64,000 nt of DNA from CAWHHZ01 sp963829355 (GCA_963829355.1 CAWHHZ010000006.1:1-64000), one strand, 5' to 3'; shown: positions 17,434 through 26,715, numbered from the stretch's first letter. The notes: generated by a model not told the origin, from the letters alone. Numbers and translations are program-made.

Positions 17434-18690
17434 TTATCGACGGCGCATCGGCTGGATGCGGCCGTAGGTCAGAGAGCGCCAGAGCCACTCCGCGGGACCG
17501 AAGCGCCAGCGACTGATCCACCACTCGCTGAGAGCGAGATCGATTGCATAGATCGCGATCGCCACTACCCACAGCGCCGCCGGCCCGATGCCGTAGAGCC
17601 CCAGGCCGTAGCTGTAGAAAAGCATCGTCGCCAGAATCGACTGGAGTAGATAATTGCTGAGAGCCGTTCGGCCGACAGCCCCTGCACTCTCGAGACGGTG
17701 CAGCCACTTTTCTTCCTGGCAAACCAGGATCACCCACGCCACGAAAGCGATACTGAGAGCCGGATTGCCGAGCGCCTGCAGAAGATAAACAGGGAGCAAT
17801 TCCGGTGTCGGCGTCAGCAGTGACACCGACAAACTCCACCGGAGGATCTCCGCGGTCACATTGCAGGCGATCCCGATCGAGAGCCCGAGAAACACCGCCA
17901 ATCTGTAGCGTGGCAACCACTCCGGCAACGGCTGAAAGATGCGCCTGCGCCACGCCATCACTCCAAAAAGAAACAGGCCGAGCAACTGCGGAATCATCAC
18001 GAGCGAGTAAGACCAGTTCTGCTCAACGGCGTCGTCGACCCGCTGCCTCTGAATCTCGCTCCAGCTTCCCTGGCCGTAGATCTCGACAACGGTGGCGAGT
18101 TCCTCCGCCGAAGGAACCGGCTCGTGCGACATCGGTTTGCCAGTCATCAGAGGGAGGGATGTGACCAGCACGATGAGACCGATCGGCATCAGGTAGAGCG
18201 CAATACCCCAGAACGTGACCGACAGATCGTCGCTCCGCCTGAAAAAGAGCAGAAGCAAGCCCGTCAACGCGTAGGGCAGCAGAATATCCCCCCACCAGAT
18301 CAGCAGGCCATGCACCAGACCGATCACGGCAAGACCCGCGAGTCGTCTTGCGTAAATCCACCCGAAGTCACTACCCCGCGCCTCGGCCCGGCCCAACTGC
18401 ACAGCAAAACCGACTCCGAAGAGAAAGGAGAAGATGGCGATGAACTTCCCCTGGATGAAGATCTCCACGATCACCTGTGCCAGCCGGTCGGCGGCACCTG
18501 GCCACATCACAGCCGAGTCGACGTAAACTTCAGCAGGACCTGCGAATCCGCGGATGTTGGCCGCGATGATTCCGAACAGCGAGAGTCCCCGCAGGATATC
18601 GATTGCGGCAATCCGCTCATCCGCCCGCACCGGCTCCATGACCGAGCCGTGAGAGGACTCTACAGCGGACTCGCTGGGATCGACCGTCAT
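17434..18690 (-). CDS. DUF418 family integral membrane protein (YeiB-like)
   Basis: A 418-residue polytopic membrane protein. The N-terminus RIAAIDILRGLSLFGIIAANI is the family hallmark. About ten hydrophobic helices follow. The C-terminal DUF418 domain includes GRTALSNYLLQSILATMLFY and ends WWISRWRFGPAEWLWRSLTY. The family is uncharacterised, with distant relation to acyltransferase-3-type folds. It is 47 bases downstream of cheW on the same strand and may share its transcript. The double hairpin right after its stop may end the message. Confidence 0.9.
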   Translation of the reverse strand: MTVDPSESAVESSHGSVMEPVRADERIAAIDILRGLSLFGIIAANIRGFAGPAEVYVDSAVMWPGAADRLAQVIVEIFIQGKFIAIFSFLFGVGFAVQLGRAEARGSDFGWIYARRLAGLAVIGLVHGLLIWWGDILLPYALTGLLLLFFRRSDDLSVTFWGIALYLMPIGLIVLVTSLPLMTGKPMSHEPVPSAEELATVVEIYGQGSWSEIQRQRVDDAVEQNWSYSLVMIPQLLGLFLFGVMAWRRRIFQPLPEWLPRYRLAVFLGLSIGIACNVTAEILRWSLSVSLLTPTPELLPVYLLQALGNPALSIAFVAWVILVCQEEKWLHRLESAGAVGRTALSNYLLQSILATMLFYSYGLGLYGIGPAALWVVAIAIYAIDLALSEWWISRWRFGPAEWLWRSLTYGRIQPMRRR

Positions 18691-18737
18691 GAGCCCGCGA
18701 TTCTAACGCGGATAGGCCGCGACCGAGAGATGAGGGA

Positions 18738-19202
18738 TTACTGATGCGACTGCAGAGCGCTGCCAGCCAGGACGGTCTCGAGAACGACCGCATCCGACTC
18801 GTCGAGGACCCTGTTGACGTCATAGATCACCCGCAGCCCATCGGGGGTCCTGACGAGCCCCTTCGCCGTGAGCGGCTCGAGGCTGTCGATCTCGACCCAC
18901 TCGGCGGGCACCTCCATCATGCTCACGACCGAATCGACATCGAGCGCGATGAGACGTCGCGCAGATTCAGCGATGATGAAGTGTGCCGGAGCCGAGCTGC
19001 CGCGTGAGCCGAGGCCGAACCTCGCCCTGAGGTCCACCACCGGCATCGTCACACCGAGGTATTCAATCGCTCCCTCGACCATCGATGGAGCTCCCGGCAA
19101 CGGGCTGACATCCACGGCCTTCGCGATCTCCCTCACGACCATGGCAGCGATTCCGTAGGTCTCTCCCGCGAGCGTGAACGTAACGATTCCGACTGTATCC
19201 AT
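18738..19202 (-). CDS. CheW-like chemotaxis coupling protein
   Basis: A 154-residue single CheW domain. It has VGIVTFTLAGETYGIAAMVVREI, the hydrophobic core VEGAIEYLGVTMPVVDLRARFGL, and RLIALDVDSVVSMMEV. CheW links receptors to the CheA kinase, but no cheA or receptor gene is nearby, so its partner is elsewhere. The ATG at 19202 follows a near-ideal GGAGGACCGT site. The frame opens 11 codons earlier without a ribosome site. Confidence 0.88.
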   Translation of the reverse strand: MDTVGIVTFTLAGETYGIAAMVVREIAKAVDVSPLPGAPSMVEGAIEYLGVTMPVVDLRARFGLGSRGSSAPAHFIIAESARRLIALDVDSVVSMMEVPAEWVEIDSLEPLTAKGLVRTPDGLRVIYDVNRVLDESDAVVLETVLAGSALQSHQ

Positions 19203-19423
19203 ACGGTCCTCCGGCAGCACGAGCCTCGCAACCACAGGCTCCGCCCTCTGTCGTTTGTCACAGTCGATTCTGCCCGCCAGTTCTGGATGGATCGAGTGCA
19301 GTGGTCACAGCGAGGTGTGACGGGCGCCCGCGAAGCAAAGCAGAATGGCCGCCTCTATCCCCGCGAGTCATCCTGAGAGGGGGAATGACGCCGCTTCGCT
19401 TCGCCAGTGGAGTGAAATGAACT

Positions 19424-19549
19424 GTCATCCTGAGCCGCCGGATCCCGCGAAGCGGGAGTAGGACGGTCGAAGGATCTCGTGGAGCCTACCGGCCCGAAGT
19501 TCGGCTAGAGTCAGGACGTACCCGATCCTTCGCTTCGCTCAGGATGACA
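19424..19549. repeat. Dispersed palindromic repeat (GTCATCCTGAGC family)
   Basis: A full copy carries the GATCCCGCGAAGCGGGAG inner hairpin variant. It occupies most of the 384-base gap between cheW and the ggt stop; I see nothing else convincing in that gap. Confidence 0.85.
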
Positions 19550-19586
19550 GTGCCGGGTAATGCGTTACCGGCGTCGCCGGCCCGCC

Positions 19587-21512
19587 TCACCAGGCGATGC
19601 CGTGATCTTCTCCGTGATTGCTCGACGCTCCCCACATCGTTCCATGGTCTGTATCGAACCAGATACCGTTGATCGGTCCGGAGGTGTGGGTCGACATATC
19701 GATCCGGTATCCCATGTCGTGCAGCTTCGACCGGACCCAGGGTGGCGTATCCGAATGAACCACGACCCTGCCCGGATCGATGTCGTGGGCGCCGAACGAG
19801 CTCCTCATCTGGTAACTGTTGAAGTTCGCGGCCTCGGCGGCCTGCTGCGGGCTCATGCCGAACTCGACGATGTTCAGGAAGAACTGCAGGAGGTTCTGAT
19901 CCTGCGTATCGCCTCCCTGGACCGCGAACGACAGGAACGGCTCACCATCTTTCAATGCAAGGGAAGGCGTGAGTGTGACGCGCGGACGCTTCCCCGGTTC
20001 CACGACATTGAACGGATTTTCTGCCGCGTCCAGAACGAAGCTCTGCATCCTCTGACTCAGACCGATGCCGGTATTGCCCGCGATCACTGCCGGAACCCAG
20101 CCCCCGCTCGGCGTGACCGAAACGACCCAGCCGTTCTCGTCTGCAGCCTCAATCGATGTCGTACCCGCCCGGAACGATTGCTCGAACTGTTCGAGCAGGG
20201 CCGCACTCGGAATCGCGGCCGTCGCGGGGAACTGCTCGAGCTCCACCCCCCACGGATTCTTCTCGCCCTGGAACGGATACGGATCTCCCGGAGCGGCATC
20301 GGGATCGTTGCGACCGGGATCGATCTGCTCAGCACGGGCGCGCGCGTACTCTTTCGAGAGCAGCCCCACGACCGGCTCGACCGGGGGAAACGCTGGATCG
20401 CCGTAATAGAAGTCGCGATCCGCAAACGCCAGATTCATTGCCTGATAGATCGTGTGGATGTAGCGCGCGCTGTTGTAGCCCATCGCCTGAAGATCGAAGT
20501 TCTCGAGGATGTTGAGCGTCTGGAGGAGTGCGGGCCCCTGGGTCCAGACCGTCAGCTTATAGACGTCGATGCCACGATAGTTGGTCGAGACCGGCTCCTC
20601 GATCTTCACTCCCCACGACTCCAGATCGTCAGTCGTGATGAGCCCTCCCTGTTCCTGTGTGCTCCGGGCAATCTCCTCGGCGATGTCCCCCCGGTAGAAG
20701 CGGTCGTACGCGGCATAGATCGCCTCCTTCCGCGACTTGCCCGCCGCGAGCGCCCGCTTCTCGGTATCGACCAGCTTGCGAAGTGTTGCGGCCAGATCAG
20801 GCTGGCGAAAAATCTCACCCGGGTACGGTGCGGCTCTCCGCTCGCTCTTGATCGCGCCGATCGCCTGGTCGTGCGCAGGCGCGGCACCCGAGCTCCCGGC
20901 GACTCTGCTCTCCGCACGAACTGGTGTTGCATCATCCGCGTGCACGAGGAACACCTTCCTCGAGTAAGGCCACTGCGCGATCCGCTCTTTCTGCGCTTCG
21001 ATCCGGTCGGCAGTCTGCCTGTCGATCGCATAGCCATCAGCCATTTCGATCGATGGAGCCAGGACATCGGCGAGTGAGAGTGTCCCGTACTCGGCGAGCA
21101 TCACCATCAGTCCGCCCGGAGTTCCGGGAGTCGTCGCAGCCAGGGGACCATACTCCGGGGGATACTTCATGTCGCGATCCTTGAAAAACGCGGCTGTGGC
21201 ACCTGTGGGAGCCACTCCCAGAGCATTGATCCCGACGACCTTCTTCGTTCCCGGATCGTAAATGAGCGCCTGAGTCTCCCCTCCCCATCCGAGGGTGTCC
21301 CACATCGTCGAAGTGGCACCGAGCATCGCGCATGCCGCGTCGACCGCGTTGCCGCCTTTCTGGAACATCATCGCCCCCGCCGTCGCCCCGAGCGGCTTCC
21401 CGGTGATCGCCATCCAGTGACTGCCGTGCAGCGCGGGCTTCTCGGTCCGCTGAGCGAACAGAGGCGGGGCAACAGCCAGAAGAACAATGAGAGCGAGGCG
21501 GGATGTTTTCAT
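19587..21512 (-). CDS. ggt: Gamma-glutamyltransferase family protein
   Basis: A 641-residue periplasmic Ntn-hydrolase precursor with signal peptide MKTSRLALIVLLAVAPPLFA. GGT cleaves glutathione and related gamma-glutamyl compounds after self-processing. The large-subunit signature GGNAVDAACAMLGATS is clear. The self-cleavage and nucleophile threonine is expected in GTTSIEAADENG (about Thr451). The small subunit has TPSLALKDGEPFLSFAVQGGD, matching the family's PT-x-x-x-x-GKP region. The sequence is more divergent than E. coli Ggt (TTS instead of TTH), so a related acylase-like specificity cannot be excluded. Confidence 0.9.
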   Translation of the reverse strand: MKTSRLALIVLLAVAPPLFAQRTEKPALHGSHWMAITGKPLGATAGAMMFQKGGNAVDAACAMLGATSTMWDTLGWGGETQALIYDPGTKKVVGINALGVAPTGATAAFFKDRDMKYPPEYGPLAATTPGTPGGLMVMLAEYGTLSLADVLAPSIEMADGYAIDRQTADRIEAQKERIAQWPYSRKVFLVHADDATPVRAESRVAGSSGAAPAHDQAIGAIKSERRAAPYPGEIFRQPDLAATLRKLVDTEKRALAAGKSRKEAIYAAYDRFYRGDIAEEIARSTQEQGGLITTDDLESWGVKIEEPVSTNYRGIDVYKLTVWTQGPALLQTLNILENFDLQAMGYNSARYIHTIYQAMNLAFADRDFYYGDPAFPPVEPVVGLLSKEYARARAEQIDPGRNDPDAAPGDPYPFQGEKNPWGVELEQFPATAAIPSAALLEQFEQSFRAGTTSIEAADENGWVVSVTPSGGWVPAVIAGNTGIGLSQRMQSFVLDAAENPFNVVEPGKRPRVTLTPSLALKDGEPFLSFAVQGGDTQDQNLLQFFLNIVEFGMSPQQAAEAANFNSYQMRSSFGAHDIDPGRVVVHSDTPPWVRSKLHDMGYRIDMSTHTSGPINGIWFDTDHGTMWGASSNHGEDHGIAW

Positions 21513-21542
21513 GGTGATCCTCCGGCGGAGATTATGTCACTA

Positions 21543-21689
21543 CAGTCGACAGTCATCAGTCGTCAGTCTCAGTCGTCAGTCGTCAGTCGTCAGTCGTCAG
21601 TCGTCGGTTGTCAGTCGTCGGTTGTCAGTTGTCAGAGCGGGTTCCTCTGAATTCACTAATCTGTGGACCGACGACTGTGGACTGTCGAC
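21543..21689. repeat. CAGTCGT heptamer array with short inverted arm
   Basis: About a dozen imperfect CAGTCGT units run from 21543 to 21635. A 30-base unique segment follows, then the inverted ACCGACGACTGTGGACTG at 21666-21689. It fills the gap between the divergent ggt and FKBP genes. Confidence 0.8.
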
Positions 21690-21724
21690 TTCCCTGGAAT
21701 TTGTCGTGCAGGGCAGCATTGAAT

Positions 21725-22509
21725 ATGAACATGAAAACGATTCCCTTCCTGCTCCTTCTGATCCCGCCATGCTGGTCGCCGCGGAGGAGCCAGTTCCTCC
21801 TTCAACTCTGAATGATCCTCCTGCAGACGCCGAGCATCTCGAGAGTGGACTGACTACTGTGGTTCTGGAGAAAGGCGAGGGAACTGAGTTCCCGACGGAG
21901 ACCGACATCGTGAAGGTCGACTATTCGGTCTGGCGGAGTGACGGAACTCTCGTCGCACAGGTACCGGGTGATCGATCCGTGGCGGTGCCAGTCTTCGAGA
22001 TGCTTCCGGGCTGGAAAGAGATGGCGATGATGATGGTCGTCGGAGAGACGAGGCGGGGTTGGGTGCCGGCAGAGCTGGGCGGCGGAAAGATCCCTGAGGG
22101 TGAGCACTTTCTCTTTGACACGCGCCTGGTCGAGATCATCCCGTTTCCGCTTCCCCCTGAGAACCTCACTGAACCGCCAGCCGACGCGGCCCGCACGAAG
22201 TCTGGTCTCGCCTACCGTGTTCTGGAATCAGGGAAAGGGGGCGATCACCCCTCGCGAGGCTCGGAGGTCGTCGTTCACTACACGGGATGGACGAACGATG
22301 GAAAGCTCTTCGACAGCTCCGTGATCCGAGGGACACCCGCTTCCTTCAGCCTGCGGAGTGTCATTCCAGGCTGGACCGAGGGCCTCCAGCTCATGACTGT
22401 CGGAGAGAAGACGAGATTCTGGATACCTGCAAAACTGGCCTATGGAAATCAGAAGGGAAAGCCGCAGGGAATGTTGATCTTCGACATCGAGCTGCTCGAC
22501 ATCAGATAG
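21725..22509 (+). CDS. Double-FKBP peptidyl-prolyl isomerase, frameshift in signal peptide
   Basis: A periplasmic FKBP-type prolyl isomerase with two FKBP domains in tandem. The first begins at LESGLTTVVLEKGEGTEF and is divergent. The second is canonical, with KSGLAYRVLESGKGG, VVVHYTGWTNDGKLFDSS and IPAKLAYGN. The signal peptide MKTIPFLLLLI is read from 21731 in one frame and the mature protein from AMLVAAEEP in another. Adding one G at ATCCCG-CC (about 21763) joins them as IPAMLVAAEEP. Without the join, the longest frame would start in repeat DNA. Its 3' end overlaps the convergent Nudix gene by 8 bases. Confidence 0.82.
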
Positions 22510-23014
22510 GAGCGGAGTCCCGAGGAGTCGGAATCCTGCGCTCCTGCGCAGAGCAACTCACGATTTGCTCTGGAAGGGCTTTGCCGATGAGCTGCTTCTG
22601 ATCGCCTGTCATCGGCGGCAGGGCGTCGGGCGAAAACCATTCCGCCTCCCTGACCTCGACGCTGTCGACGGAGGGCTCACCCTCGATCCGGCACCGATAG
22701 ATGATCTCCAGCTGCCGCGTCTTCGGGAATGTGCGCACCAGGAGCAGTTCGAGCTCGACCGGTTCGACCCCGAGCTCCTCCTTCAATTCCCGGCGGATTG
22801 CATCAGCAGGATCCTCGCCCTTCATCAGAAATCCTCCCGGCATGCCCCACGGTGCTCCGCGCCGAAACACGTGGTTGCACAAGAGGATCCTGCCCTCTTC
22901 ATCGATGGCGGCGGCCGCGACAGATGCGACGAAATGGGGTTCTCCGAACCAGACTGACAAACGTCTGACCGACCGGGGAGCCATGGCCCAGAGCCTGTGA
23001 AGAATTCTTCTCAA
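22502..23014 (-). CDS. NUDIX hydrolase
   Basis: A 170-residue Nudix protein with a complete box GFLMKGEDPADAIRRELKEELGVE (about residues 60-83), including the REXXEE core that binds Mg2+. The substrate is probably a nucleoside-diphosphate derivative, but nothing in the sequence fixes it. The annotated start is a TTG without a clear ribosome site; an ATG 10 codons in (22984) is an alternative. The 3' end overlaps the FKBP gene tail to tail. Confidence 0.87.
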   Translation of the reverse strand: MRRILHRLWAMAPRSVRRLSVWFGEPHFVASVAAAAIDEEGRILLCNHVFRRGAPWGMPGGFLMKGEDPADAIRRELKEELGVEPVELELLLVRTFPKTRQLEIIYRCRIEGEPSVDSVEVREAEWFSPDALPPMTGDQKQLIGKALPEQIVSCSAQERRIPTPRDSAPI

Positions 23015-23452
23015 GATTCATAGTCAATCCAAGTGCCGCGCCATGTCGGGCAGAGCCGCGGAAGATGAGCTTGAATGGATGATCATCCTGCGATCACGAT
23101 TCAGGGATGAAACGAACCCAATTGACCGTACTGGAGGCTCTGCTGCGGTCGCTCACGCACACCAGCTGTCACGTCGGGCAATGATCTTTCAGCAAACACC
23201 TTCGTGGCGCCGGCTGGGAGAACGCCAGTATCCCTCCCGGCGGATCGGCCGCGTACAACGCCAATCCGACGATGGAACGCTGACGCCGGTAGCGCCTGGC
23301 TCCCACCCGGCGGAGAGGCGGACACCCCCGGCCACCGTGTGCGCGTCGCCACAGTGGGAGCCTGCGCTCCGCCTCCACGGGGCCGGCGCTCCGGGGCGTC
23401 GAGCTTTCTTGCATTCATTTCGCATTGTCTATCCCGTACTAAAGGAGGACAT
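23015..23452. other. Non-coding region with REP-like inverted pair
   Basis: There is no convincing gene in this 438-base stretch. An imperfect inverted pair, GCGCCTGGCTCCCAC (23292-23306) and GTGGGAGCCTGCGC (23354-23367), frames a GC-rich loop and resembles a REP doublet of a different family from the RAYT flanks. A strong AAAGGAGGA ribosome site at its right edge serves the next gene. Confidence 0.5.
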
Positions 23453-23752
23453 ATGCCAAATGCATGGAGCAACAAGGATGAACGCCAATACGATCACGTG
23501 AAGGAGAGCGAGCTCGAACGGGGGAAGTCGGAAGACAAGGCTGAAGAGATTGCTGCGCGGACGGTAAACAAGCAGCGCCGCGAGGAAGGACGAACGCCGA
23601 ACAAGACGACACAGGGGACGGGGAATCCGAACCGGTCACTCGACGATCGAACTGTTGAGGAGCTGAGAAATCGGGCGAGTGAGCTCAACATCGACGGCCG
23701 GAGCTCCATGAAGAAGGACGAGCTCGTCGCCGCGATCCGGCGCAAATCATGA
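23453..23752 (+). CDS. Rho-N-like/plasmid-stabilisation-like small protein
   Basis: A 99-residue hydrophilic protein. The N-terminal half has the NAWSNKDERQYDHVKESE pattern seen in small ChaB/plasmid-stabilisation-like stress proteins, with many Lys/Glu. The C-terminal 35 residues, SLDDRTVEELRNRASELNI to KKDELVAAIRRK, form a SAP/Rho-N-like helix-turn-helix, so nucleic-acid binding is likely. AAAGGAGGA lies 4 bases before the ATG, an unusually strong site that implies high expression. The stop overlaps the next gene as ATGA. Confidence 0.82.
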   Translation: MPNAWSNKDERQYDHVKESELERGKSEDKAEEIAARTVNKQRREEGRTPNKTTQGTGNPNRSLDDRTVEELRNRASELNIDGRSSMKKDELVAAIRRKS

Positions 23753-24324
23753 CCATCGAGAACGACACGACTATCGAGCGATGCGATGGATGTGGGTTCG
23801 AGATCGAGCGCGGCGCCGCAGGATGCCATGAGCTCTTCGAGGAGCTGCTCGCGCAGGATTTTTCGAATCCACAATACTTCCACGTTCACCGGATGATGGT
23901 CGATACCTATTGTCTGCAGCATCCGGATCGGTACTGCCGTTCGGCGAAATCTCTCGCGGCTCATCTCGGTGGAATCTGCTCGATCCTCGAAGGAGATGCA
24001 GACGCGGCCATGGGCGCTGAAGCCGTCCGGGAATGGCTCGATGGTTCTTCACCCGTCGAACGCCCGGAGGTCCCCTCTTCCCGCGGAGATCTCACCATCG
24101 CTCACATCAGGGAGAGCACCTCTCCCGAGGAGCATGCCTCGCGCGTCGAGGAGTGGGCGCGATCGACATGGCAGGCATACGCGACACTTCATGAGCTTGC
24201 CCGCTCATGGGTCGAGCAAGCGACGTCTCAGCAGTCCGGTAGTACGTGTGCCGATGGGCGCCGTGCAGGTAAGCGAGTGCAGTGTCGCGTAGACACTACA
24301 CTAGACGCGTGCGCCACTCTCTGA
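23749..24324 (+). CDS. DUF5946 family protein
   Basis: A 191-residue protein with the DUF5946 pattern: an N-terminal CDGCGFE Cys pair, GCHELFEELLAQDF, and the highly conserved HRMMVDTYCLQHPDRYCRSAKSLAAHLGGIC. The Cys/His-rich layout suggests a metal site, but the family function is unknown. It overlaps the upstream gene by 4 bases and the downstream protease gene by up to 43, so the three form a tight operon. Confidence 0.82.
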   Translation: MTIENDTTIERCDGCGFEIERGAAGCHELFEELLAQDFSNPQYFHVHRMMVDTYCLQHPDRYCRSAKSLAAHLGGICSILEGDADAAMGAEAVREWLDGSSPVERPEVPSSRGDLTIAHIRESTSPEEHASRVEEWARSTWQAYATLHELARSWVEQATSQQSGSTCADGRRAGKRVQCRVDTTLDACATL

Positions 24325-25241
24325 TCGTCGCGTTCCAACTCGCTCTGCTTCTCGGCTTCGCCGCCGCGGCGGCCGCAGCACTGCCCCCGCTACGAATCGA
24401 TGCGCCGGCGACGATGCTCCCCGTCGCCCGGCAGATCGAACAACTTCCCGGCGCCAGTCTGGAGATCGTGAACCAACTGATCGGCGCACCGCCTGGTGGC
24501 GAGCCGATCGACATTCTCCTCGCTCCCGAAGATTCGGCACTCGCAGCCCGGACGCCCGAATACGTCAACGGTTATGCCATTGGCGAGACTTCGGACATCG
24601 TTCTGTTCCCGGCACGTGCATCGACTTATCCCGACGATGGACTGCCGAACCTTCTCCGCCACGAGATCGCCCACATTCTCATTCACCGCGCGTCGGGGGG
24701 AAGGCCGGTTCCGCGATGGTTTCACGAGGGGCTCGCGATGACGGCGGGAGGCTCGTGGGACCTCGAGGACAGAACCCGCCTCACGCTCGGAATGATGAAC
24801 CTCGACGATCTCGATCTGGCGACCGTGGAACGAGGCTTCGCGGGAAGTGAGTTCCAGGTCCACAGGTCTTACGCCATATCGACGGCGTTCACCCGCCACA
24901 TCCTCAATGAGCTCGGCGCTGATGCTCCAAAGAGAATTCTTGAAAAGGTGGCAGAAGGACTTCCCTTCGATGAGGCTTTCCTCGACGCCACGGGACGGGC
25001 ACTCCCACTCGTCGAGCGCGACTTCTGGAGAAGCACGAAAATCTGGAACCGCTGGATACCCTTCGTCACCAGCTCCATCACGCTCTGGACCGCCATCACA
25101 TTGCTCGCACTCTGGGCGATCCGGCGGCGAAGGCGTCGTGATGCAAGGATTCGTGAGCTGTGGGAGCTCGAGGAGCAGAGGATCGCTCTATATGACTCCA
25201 GCGTCGTTGAGCACCCGAAACGCGACGAGTGGGTTCACTGA
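24282..25241 (+). CDS. Membrane-anchored gluzincin metalloprotease (peptidase MA-like)
   Basis: A 319-residue protein with an N-terminal signal/anchor (SLIVAFQLALLLGFAAAAAAA). The zinc motif is HEIAH (LLRHEIAHILIH, about residue 130), with WFHEGLAM downstream supplying the third ligand Glu, the peptidase-MA pattern. A C-terminal transmembrane helix ITLWTAITLLALWAI is followed by a basic cytoplasmic tail, so the catalytic domain faces the periplasm. The start may instead be the GTG at 24309, as neither has a good ribosome site. The substrate is unknown. Confidence 0.82.
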   Translation: MSRRHYTRRVRHSLIVAFQLALLLGFAAAAAAALPPLRIDAPATMLPVARQIEQLPGASLEIVNQLIGAPPGGEPIDILLAPEDSALAARTPEYVNGYAIGETSDIVLFPARASTYPDDGLPNLLRHEIAHILIHRASGGRPVPRWFHEGLAMTAGGSWDLEDRTRLTLGMMNLDDLDLATVERGFAGSEFQVHRSYAISTAFTRHILNELGADAPKRILEKVAEGLPFDEAFLDATGRALPLVERDFWRSTKIWNRWIPFVTSSITLWTAITLLALWAIRRRRRRDARIRELWELEEQRIALYDSSVVEHPKRDEWVH

Positions 25242-25303
25242 CCTTTGAGCCTCTCCCCGCCCCCCTGCGATATAGTTGAGGCAAGCAGTGAGTGGAGGGG
25301 ATG

Positions 25304-25885
25304 ATGCCACCGATTCCGGCTTCGATATGGTCCAGGCTCAGCGACGGAGCTGAATGCCTGCCCCGGGCGTGCGCCCGTGTCAGTGAACAGTTCTACGTCA
25401 ATCAATTGCTCCTCGCCGGCAATCTCCTGATCGACACGATCAACGGTGCAAGGGAGAACGTCAACGCGCACATGGTCACGGAGATCGAATTCGCACTCAA
25501 CGACGTGCAGCAGTTGACCGAAGAGCTGATGCCGCGGGAGAAGGCTCACTTCGAGCGATGCTTCGAGGCATTGCAGGCGGCAATCTCCGGCCTCAAGGAG
25601 CTCGCCCCGTTCCCGGAGGTCGAAGGACCCTTGTCGCGTCTGCGAAAGAAGCTGGTCGGACGGATCGACGCCAATGAGCGTTCGAAGTTCGCGCCACCGG
25701 GCACACCGAAGGATCCGCTGCCCCATCCACCGGCGTCGATGCAGGCGGAGGCGGAACAGATCAGCGCGGATCTGCGTCACGCCGGGTTCGAAACTCCCGT
25801 TCTCGACCGGCTCGCCCGCGATCCCGAGGGGTTCGAGATTCGTGACTGCGATGCACTGGTCAAGGAGATCGACACGATCATCTAG
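25304..25885 (+). CDS. Hypothetical cytoplasmic protein
   Basis: About 193 residues, no signal peptide or membrane segment. A helical N-terminal domain (QLLLAGNLLIDTINGARENVN, FALNDVQQLTEELMPREKAHFERC) is followed by a Pro-rich hinge (PPGTPKDPLPHPPAS) and a short C-terminal helical domain. I do not recognise it. Among stacked starts, the ATG at 25304 is best spaced from GGAGG (5 bases). Confidence 0.6.
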   Translation: MPPIPASIWSRLSDGAECLPRACARVSEQFYVNQLLLAGNLLIDTINGARENVNAHMVTEIEFALNDVQQLTEELMPREKAHFERCFEALQAAISGLKELAPFPEVEGPLSRLRKKLVGRIDANERSKFAPPGTPKDPLPHPPASMQAEAEQISADLRHAGFETPVLDRLARDPEGFEIRDCDALVKEIDTII

Positions 25886-25894
25886 GCCCCAGAT

Positions 25895-26003
25895 GTCATC
25901 CTGAGCGCAGCGAAGGATCGCGTGGAGTCATACTCGCCCTCGGTTCCCCCGCAATTCACTTCGAGTCATGCCGTACGCGATCCTTCGCTTCGCTCAGGAT
26001 GAC
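25895..26003. repeat. Dispersed palindromic repeat overlapping the DinB stop
   Basis: A full copy, GTCATCCTGAGC to GCTCAGGATGAC. The right arm supplies the last codons and TGA stop of the restored DinB frame on the minus strand, so the repeat became part of a gene end. Confidence 0.85.
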
Positions 26004-26528
26004 AGGCGGAGCTCGATCTGGGCCGGCCTGCCGAGGTGAGTGCGAAGCGCGAGAATCTGCGAGAGGTGACGCTCTCCATGATCAGCGTACAGCTCGAGCA
26101 CGTTGCCGGAGAGTCATCTCTCCCCGCTCCGGATGGATGGCGGTTCTCTTCCATTCCTCCCCGCTCGCCCGCCAGAAGATCGCGCCGGTCGTCTCGCGAA
26201 GAAGCTGGAAGAGATTGAGACGCCGCTCCAGATCACTCCGATCGAGCGAAGAATAATCGAGCTCATCCGCCCATGCATCCTGATCCCATACCGCGAAGGC
26301 CGTCCCGGGCTCGGCGAAAATCTGTCTCGCTCGCATCGCTCCCACGATCTCCGCATCGACCAGATGGGCCACGATCTGTGCGATCGACCACTTCCGCTCT
26401 GCCGCGTGTGCATGCAGCTCATCGTCCGAGAGATCGGCAATGGCCTGACGCACGCGATCGGGGGCGGAAGAGTAGGCCTCGAGCAGGGTCTCGTTCGAGA
26501 GAGACGAATAGGTCTCGGAAATGTTCAC
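25994..26528 (-). CDS. DinB-family protein, frameshifted near the C-terminus
   Basis: A four-helix DinB/YfiT-like protein of about 178 residues; relatives bind a divalent metal and include thiol-dependent transferases. The main frame runs from MNISETYSSLSNETLLEAY through WSIAQIVAHLVDAEIVGAMR to HPERGEMTLRQ, with the metal-ligand His in VAHLVDAE. It then breaks near 26095-26105. One base less there restores LELYADHGERHLSQILALR, which carries the last His ligand of the family. The restored frame ends in the palindromic repeat. The uncorrected frame would end at 26082. Confidence 0.8.
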
Positions 26529-26644
26529 AGACGATTCCTCCAGCGGCTGATTCTACAGGAGTGACGGGGAAGAGAAACCGGGGTGATCCCGTGGAGTGAC
26601 GTTCTTCTATGCGGATACTTCATTGAAGCAGTTCGTCCAGTGCG

Positions 26645-26697
26645 GGCTTGCTGAGGGCTGGAGCCCTCCGCGAGTCGGGGCTGGAGCCCCGACCCCC
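26645..26697. repeat. Double-hairpin element at the citrate synthase 3' end
   Basis: GAGGGCTGGAGCCCTC then CGGGGCTGGAGCCCCG, separated by CGCGAGT. It is nearly identical to 17380-17430 and, as there, lies just past the stop codon of a minus-strand gene. Confidence 0.75.
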
Positions 26698-26715
26698 TTC
26701 AGGCTCGCCTGCGTC

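Noticed and set aside
19560..21077. 505-codon open frame antisense to gamma-glutamyltransferase
   Set aside because: Composition is Arg/Asp-rich and repetitive, typical of a shadow frame; ggt on the other strand is certain. Similar shadows at 6776-7999, 9108-10361 and 12252-13496 were dropped for the same reason.
23043..23501. 152-codon frame before the Rho-N-like gene
   Set aside because: It crosses a REP-like inverted pair and the strong ribosome site of the next gene, and its translation looks random.
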